Shown one piece after another: positions 60,295 through 64,000 of a stretch of 64,000 nucleotides of DNA. The DNA is taken from assembly GCA_026707585.1 (NCBI GenBank), contig JAPOWQ010000025.1, forward strand, positions 1 to 64,000. The letters are read 5' to 3'. The DNA comes from Chloroflexota bacterium. Lineage in GTDB: Bacteria; Chloroflexota; UBA11872. Both the position numbers and the translations under genes were made by a program. The notes beneath the pieces were generated by a model, which saw only the letters and a list, made by a program, of their open reading frames with translations, had not been told where the DNA came from and ran no database searches. Within the stretch, counting starts at the first letter, position 1; each line of letters begins with the position of its first letter.

Positions 60295-62451
60295 TTAGTC
60301 GACGGCTGCCCTGAGCAAGTCGGCCAGATGCATTGGCCGACCCGCCCCGGGCACTGCCGGCCCCTCGTTGAGGTGCATCAGGCACCCGGGGTTGTCCGCG
60401 CACACCACCTCCGCGCCTGTAGCGGCGAAGGCCTCTAGCTTGCGGGTGCGCATGCGGCGGGCGACTTCCGGGTGATCGAAGGAGAAGGAGCCGCCGAAGC
60501 CGCAGCATTCGCCTGAAGGCGGGGCTTCGACGACCGTGTAGCCGGCGTCGGTTAGCAGCTCGCGCGTCTCGGTGGTCAGCCCCAGGCCATGCTTCGACTG
60601 GCAGGCGTCGTGGATCGTCACCACGCCGCTTGCTCGACCCAGCATCTCGTCGGGAATCCCTCGCTCAGCTACATAGCTAGTGAAGTCCCGCACCTTGGCG
60701 GCCGCCGCCCGGGCACGCTCGGCCCACGCCGGATCGTCCTCTGACAGCCGCGCGTAGTCATTCAGCATCGCGCCGGCGCAGCTGGTTGACGTGCTTACCA
60801 CTGCGTCCACCTCAAGCCGCTCAATGGCTTCGACGGTCTGCCGCATCATCCGCGTCGCTTCATCCTTATATCCCGCGTTGATCGCGGGCAGCGCGCAGCA
60901 CGATGGAAACTGCACGGGATCGACACCGACCCCCAGCGCCTCCAGTACCGCCACCGCGGCCTCGCCGGTCTCCGGCGAAAGCCAGTCCGTCAGGCAGCCG
61001 GGGAAATACGCCACCCGCGTGGTCGCCTTGGAGTCCTTCGTCGCCAGTTCACCAATACGGTCCCGGAACGGCCGTCGCTGCACGTTCGGCAGCGGCCGCC
61101 GTTTCAGTGGCGATCCTGGCAGCTGACGGCCCAGCGCCTGCAACCACGGAGCCTTAGAGGCCAGCCGCGCTCCGCGCTCCAGCATCCCTTCGTCCGCCAG
61201 CGCGCCCAGGGCGCGCTTCTTCATGGTGTTGCTGGAATGCCCCTCGGCCACCGCCCGCTCGCGGACATCGAGGATCAGGTCATGAATCGGAATCCCCGCC
61301 GGGCACACGCTGGCGCAGGCCCCGCAGCCGGCGCAGAGCGACTGCGGCCCGGCAATGTGCTCCAGGCCGTGGTGATAGGGCGTCACCAACAGCCCGATGG
61401 GCCCTGTGTAGATGTGCCCCATCGCGTGTCCGCCCACCTGCTGGTAGACCGGACACACATTCGAGCAGGCCCCGCAGCGCACGCACTGCAAGGCCGAGCG
61501 CATGCGCGGGTTGCTGCGAATGGCCTCGCGCCCGTTGTCCAGCAGCACGATGTGGACGTGCCGCGGACCGTGCACGCCCATCGAAAGCGAAAGCTCGATG
61601 TCGGCGCTGCGGCTGGGGCCCGAGATAAATGACACGTAGGTCGAGATCGGCTGGCCGGTCGCGCTACGCGGGAGGCTCTCCAGCATCGTCGTGGCGTCGG
61701 CCAGGGTGGGTACCAGCTTGTCGATGCCGGCAATCACGATGTGCACTGGCGGCAACGCGCTGGCCAACCGCGTGTTGCCCTCGTTGCATACCAGCATCAC
61801 GGTCCCTGACGCGGCCACCAGCGCGTTCGCGCCCGTGATGCCCGCGCCGGCCTCGATGAAGCGGCTGCGCAGGTGGCGGGCCGCCGCTCCCACCAACACG
61901 TCGGGATCCGGCGGCAGGTCTTCGCCGGTGGCCCGGCTGATCAGTTCGGCCGCGCGCTCGCGAACGATGTGTAGGGCGGGGGCGACGATGTGGGAAGGAC
62001 GCTCCCCCGCTACCTGCACCAGGAACTCGCCGAGGTCGGTCTCCACGACCTCGATGCCGTTGTCCTCGAGGGCGGCGTTGAGTTGGATCTCCTCGGTGGC
62101 CATCGACTTGCTCTTGACCACCATCTGGACCTCATGGTCGTGCAGCACCTGCAGGGCGGTCGCAACAGCGCCCGCGGCGTCGGTGGGTCCATGCACCACG
62201 GTCCCCACGGCCTGCGCCGCGGCCGTGAACTCCTCCACCAACTCCGGCATTCGGTCCAGCGCGGCCTGGCGCCGGCCGCCCAGGTCGGCCTGGCTACCCT
62301 CGAAGTCGCGAGCGCTGAAAGCCGCGTCGCGGCGCTCGCTGAGCTGCGGCAGCGAGCGGCCCAGGGCCACCGGCAGCGACTCTGATTCCAGCGCTTCCCG
62401 TAGCCGCTCCTTGAACGGCGGGATCGTGTGCGCGGCGCTACCGGCCGCCAT
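60295..62451 (-). CDS. LutB-LutA-like fused lactate-utilisation iron-sulfur protein
   Basis: 718 residues. An N-terminal LUD domain (about 75-300; VVKSKSMATEEIQLN, ITGANALVAASGTVMLVCNEGN) is followed by two 4Fe-4S motifs (CVRCGACSNVCP and CAGCGACASVCP), as in LutB/LldF. The C-terminal half has two CCG domains (PGCLTDW with FPSCCALP; DACQSKHG with GECCGFGGSFS), as in LutA/LldE. In other bacteria these are separate subunits of the L-lactate dehydrogenase complex. No separate LutC gene is seen next to it. Confidence 0.88.
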   Translation of the reverse strand: MAAGSAAHTIPPFKERLREALESESLPVALGRSLPQLSERRDAAFSARDFEGSQADLGGRRQAALDRMPELVEEFTAAAQAVGTVVHGPTDAAGAVATALQVLHDHEVQMVVKSKSMATEEIQLNAALEDNGIEVVETDLGEFLVQVAGERPSHIVAPALHIVRERAAELISRATGEDLPPDPDVLVGAAARHLRSRFIEAGAGITGANALVAASGTVMLVCNEGNTRLASALPPVHIVIAGIDKLVPTLADATTMLESLPRSATGQPISTYVSFISGPSRSADIELSLSMGVHGPRHVHIVLLDNGREAIRSNPRMRSALQCVRCGACSNVCPVYQQVGGHAMGHIYTGPIGLLVTPYHHGLEHIAGPQSLCAGCGACASVCPAGIPIHDLILDVRERAVAEGHSSNTMKKRALGALADEGMLERGARLASKAPWLQALGRQLPGSPLKRRPLPNVQRRPFRDRIGELATKDSKATTRVAYFPGCLTDWLSPETGEAAVAVLEALGVGVDPVQFPSCCALPAINAGYKDEATRMMRQTVEAIERLEVDAVVSTSTSCAGAMLNDYARLSEDDPAWAERARAAAAKVRDFTSYVAERGIPDEMLGRASGVVTIHDACQSKHGLGLTTETRELLTDAGYTVVEAPPSGECCGFGGSFSFDHPEVARRMRTRKLEAFAATGAEVVCADNPGCLMHLNEGPAVPGAGRPMHLADLLRAAVD

Positions 62452-62493
62452 CAGGGCCTCGTCGCTTGCGGTACGGCGCGCACACGGGTGGGC

Positions 62494-63498
62494 TTACCAG
62501 GGCATGCGGTGGTAGTCGGTCAGGTGCACCTCGCGGCCGGTGATGCTGGATGTCTCGGCGGCCTGCAGGATCTCGATGATGTGTCGGCCGTACTCGCTGC
62601 TTGTCTGCGGCCGCATGCCCATCTCGATCGACTGCGCGAAGTGGCGGTACTGCTCGCAGAACCCGTGCCTGCCGTCGTGCTCCACCTCGCGCCATTCGTT
62701 CTTCTGGCCGACGCGCACCGATCCGCGGATGGTGTACTGGATTTCGCCCAGCGCGCAGTGCGCCTCGATTCCGTCGGTCGCGCAGCCGTTGACGCTGCCC
62801 ACCACCACCAGGAGGCCGGGAACCCCGTTGGCGTACTGCACGAACGCCGTGGTCACATCGTCGGCGCCCTGGTAGTGCATGGAGGTGCTCTGCTTGGCCT
62901 TCACGGCCACGGCCCTCGACCCAATGCAGTGGGTCAGCCAGTCCACGGCGTGGACGCCGTTGCCCATCCACATGCCGCCGCCCATCCAGCGGGTGCGGTA
63001 CTGGTAGCGGCGTCCGCCGAAGCCCCAGTTCTTGTTGAAGCGCGAGAGGGCCGTGACCACCGGGCCAAGGTCGTTGGAGTCCAGGATTTCCCGCGCTTTG
63101 CGCGGCGCCGGGTGGAACCGCCCCGTCAGCCCGATTTGCAGGATATTGCCGGAGGCCTGTTCGGCCTCGATCATGCGGTCGCATTCCTCCAGCGTGTTGG
63201 CCATGGGCTTTTCGACCAGGACGTGACGTCCGGCGTTGAGCGCGTCGACGGTCAGGTCGGCGTGCAGGTGGTGGCCCAGGATGATGGCCACGGCGTCCAC
63301 GTTGGGGTCTTCCAGCAGCTTGTGGTGGTTGGGGTAGACCGCCGGGATTTCCCACTCCTTGCGGTGCGACTCGCGCAGATCCTCCACCAGGTCGGCCGCG
63401 GCCACGCAGCGCGCGAACCCCTCGTCCTCGGCGATCTTCAGCGCGGTGAGGTGCGCATTCGCGATTCCGCCCAGTCCGACCACTCCGATACCAAGCAT
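62494..63498 (-). CDS. Gfo/Idh/MocA-family oxidoreductase
   Basis: A 334-residue dehydrogenase: GIGVVGLGGIANAH Rossmann turn at residues 3-16, EKPMANTLEE with the catalytic Lys, and NGVHAVDWLTH with the second-domain His. GGAGGG lies close before ATG 63498. It is probably a sugar or inositol dehydrogenase. It lies upstream of the LutB-LutA-like gene on the same strand (42 bases apart), so the two may be co-transcribed. Confidence 0.87.
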   Translation of the reverse strand: MLGIGVVGLGGIANAHLTALKIAEDEGFARCVAAADLVEDLRESHRKEWEIPAVYPNHHKLLEDPNVDAVAIILGHHLHADLTVDALNAGRHVLVEKPMANTLEECDRMIEAEQASGNILQIGLTGRFHPAPRKAREILDSNDLGPVVTALSRFNKNWGFGGRRYQYRTRWMGGGMWMGNGVHAVDWLTHCIGSRAVAVKAKQSTSMHYQGADDVTTAFVQYANGVPGLLVVVGSVNGCATDGIEAHCALGEIQYTIRGSVRVGQKNEWREVEHDGRHGFCEQYRHFAQSIEMGMRPQTSSEYGRHIIEILQAAETSSITGREVHLTDYHRMPW

Positions 63499-64000
63499 CG
63501 TGCCCTCCAGAATTCGGAACCCTGACCCTGGGCAACCATGGTGCCAGCGCCCCGCGCAGTCGGCATCCCGAGGCGGCGAATGGGGCTGCGAAGTGGGCGC
63601 CTTCGCGCACGTAAGAGTTTTTTCCAAAAAACTCTTGACCCGCGGCGGGGCACTTTCGGCCGGCATTTGGGGAGTGCCGGGCACGGCAGATTAGATGCCG
63701 ATCAGCGACGACCCGGAGTGATGCGAGCGGCACGCCGCCGGGCGAGGTGACGGCGGCGCGTCGCTTGACAGGCTCAGGACGAAGGGAGGGGTCGGCAGGC
63801 ATCCGGGAATGGGGTTGTGGAGACATCGGGAATAGTGTACTCTGAACGAGAACGCACGGCAAGTGCATTCCCGTCAAGCAGCCGGCGAGGTCTGCGAGCG
63901 GGGGTGACGACCAGGCTTCAACTCCCGCGACGATGAGCCGGCACCAGACAGCCCGTAGGGGCAGGCCAGCTCCTCGAATGCGTCCGGTCAGGGGGTGGTG
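63499..64000. other. Right-end intergenic region, no firm gene
   Basis: About 500 bases without a supported frame. It holds a strong AT-rich palindrome (63613-63636). The segment from about 63898 (GGGGGTGACGACC...) faintly resembles the 5' end of a structured RNA, but it is cut by the window edge. A short open frame from ATG 63933 runs off the edge with no recognisable product. Confidence 0.35.
63613..63636. promoter_or_regulatory. AT-rich perfect palindrome, probable operator
   Basis: AAGAGTTTTTT and AAAAAACTCTT flank CC, giving an 11-bp perfect inverted repeat in very G+C-rich DNA. TTGACC begins at its right edge (63635), so it may overlap a rightward -35 box. It lies 115 bases upstream of the minus-strand oxidoreductase start and could control that gene instead. 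Confidence 0.5.

Noticed and set aside
1-64000. CRISPR arrays and complete insertion sequences
   Set aside because: No regularly spaced repeats and no transposase gene were seen; the only recombinase is the tyrosine integrase at 2787.

Overview
This 64 kb window is G+C-rich and densely packed. It looks like a chromosomal segment of an uncultured environmental bacterium. The mix of phytanoyl-CoA dioxygenase, aldo/keto reductases, Gfo/Idh/MocA oxidoreductases, ACMSD-type amidohydrolase, DUF3500, a sarcosine-oxidase operon and the sulfatase superfamily would suit a marine or sponge-associated Chloroflexota (SAR202-like). No rRNA or marker phylogeny is available here, so this is only a moderate-confidence guess.

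Layout. 1-5.0 kb: edge of an integrated element (VWA/HExxH protein cut by the window edge, RadC-like JAMM protein, excisionase, tyrosine integrase) abutting a tRNA-Gly(GCC), then an XRE-type regulator with repeated operators. 5-14 kb: PdxA, a beta-propeller protein, an AAA/DUF4143 ATPase behind a large palindrome, an AKR / ectoine-hydrolase-like M24 / maleate-isomerase-like operon, and an exported alpha/beta hydrolase. 14-21 kb: Gfo/Idh/MocA oxidoreductase, RtcB, PhyH plus AKR, a sulfatase-superfamily enzyme with Thr at the nucleophile position, and a decayed AKR copy. 21-24 kb: a lower-G+C pair of membrane genes including a GT-C-type glycosyltransferase, ending at tRNA-Phe and tRNA-Val. 24-33.7 kb: SPFH protein, glycosidase-like lipoprotein, ferredoxin, glucan phosphorylase, DtxR regulator and ABC ATPase behind a DtxR-like inverted repeat, MscS channel, zinc alcohol dehydrogenase. 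33.7-42.5 kb: SLC13-type transporter, two tandem small coiled-coil/membrane proteins, and soxBDAG with a coupled metallo-beta-lactamase. 42.8-46.3 kb: beta-repeat protein, methyltransferase, and a QueC / pteridine-reductase-like SDR / QueD group. 46.8-54 kb: full-length Lhr helicase, DUF3500, DUF2461, MFS transporter. 54-64 kb: quinone oxidoreductase with a coupled HD hydrolase, HicBA, amidohydrolase, cyclase, sorbitol-type dehydrogenase, a candidate selenoprotein, a third small coiled-coil protein, a LutB-LutA fusion and a Gfo/Idh/MocA oxidoreductase.

The strongest unusual signal is at 59469-59975. This is a thioredoxin-fold (AhpC/TSA-like) reading frame with one in-frame TGA exactly where the catalytic Cys of a CxxC motif belongs (UxxC), followed at once by a stem-loop: a likely selenoprotein that standard gene calling would truncate. 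Other notable points are a near-obligatory CTG start at a CTGA stop/start overlap (55132), an integrase frame that reads antisense through a tRNA gene, a metal-regulator box at 31356, and a PTR1-like Asp-Tyr-Lys reductase between QueC and QueD.
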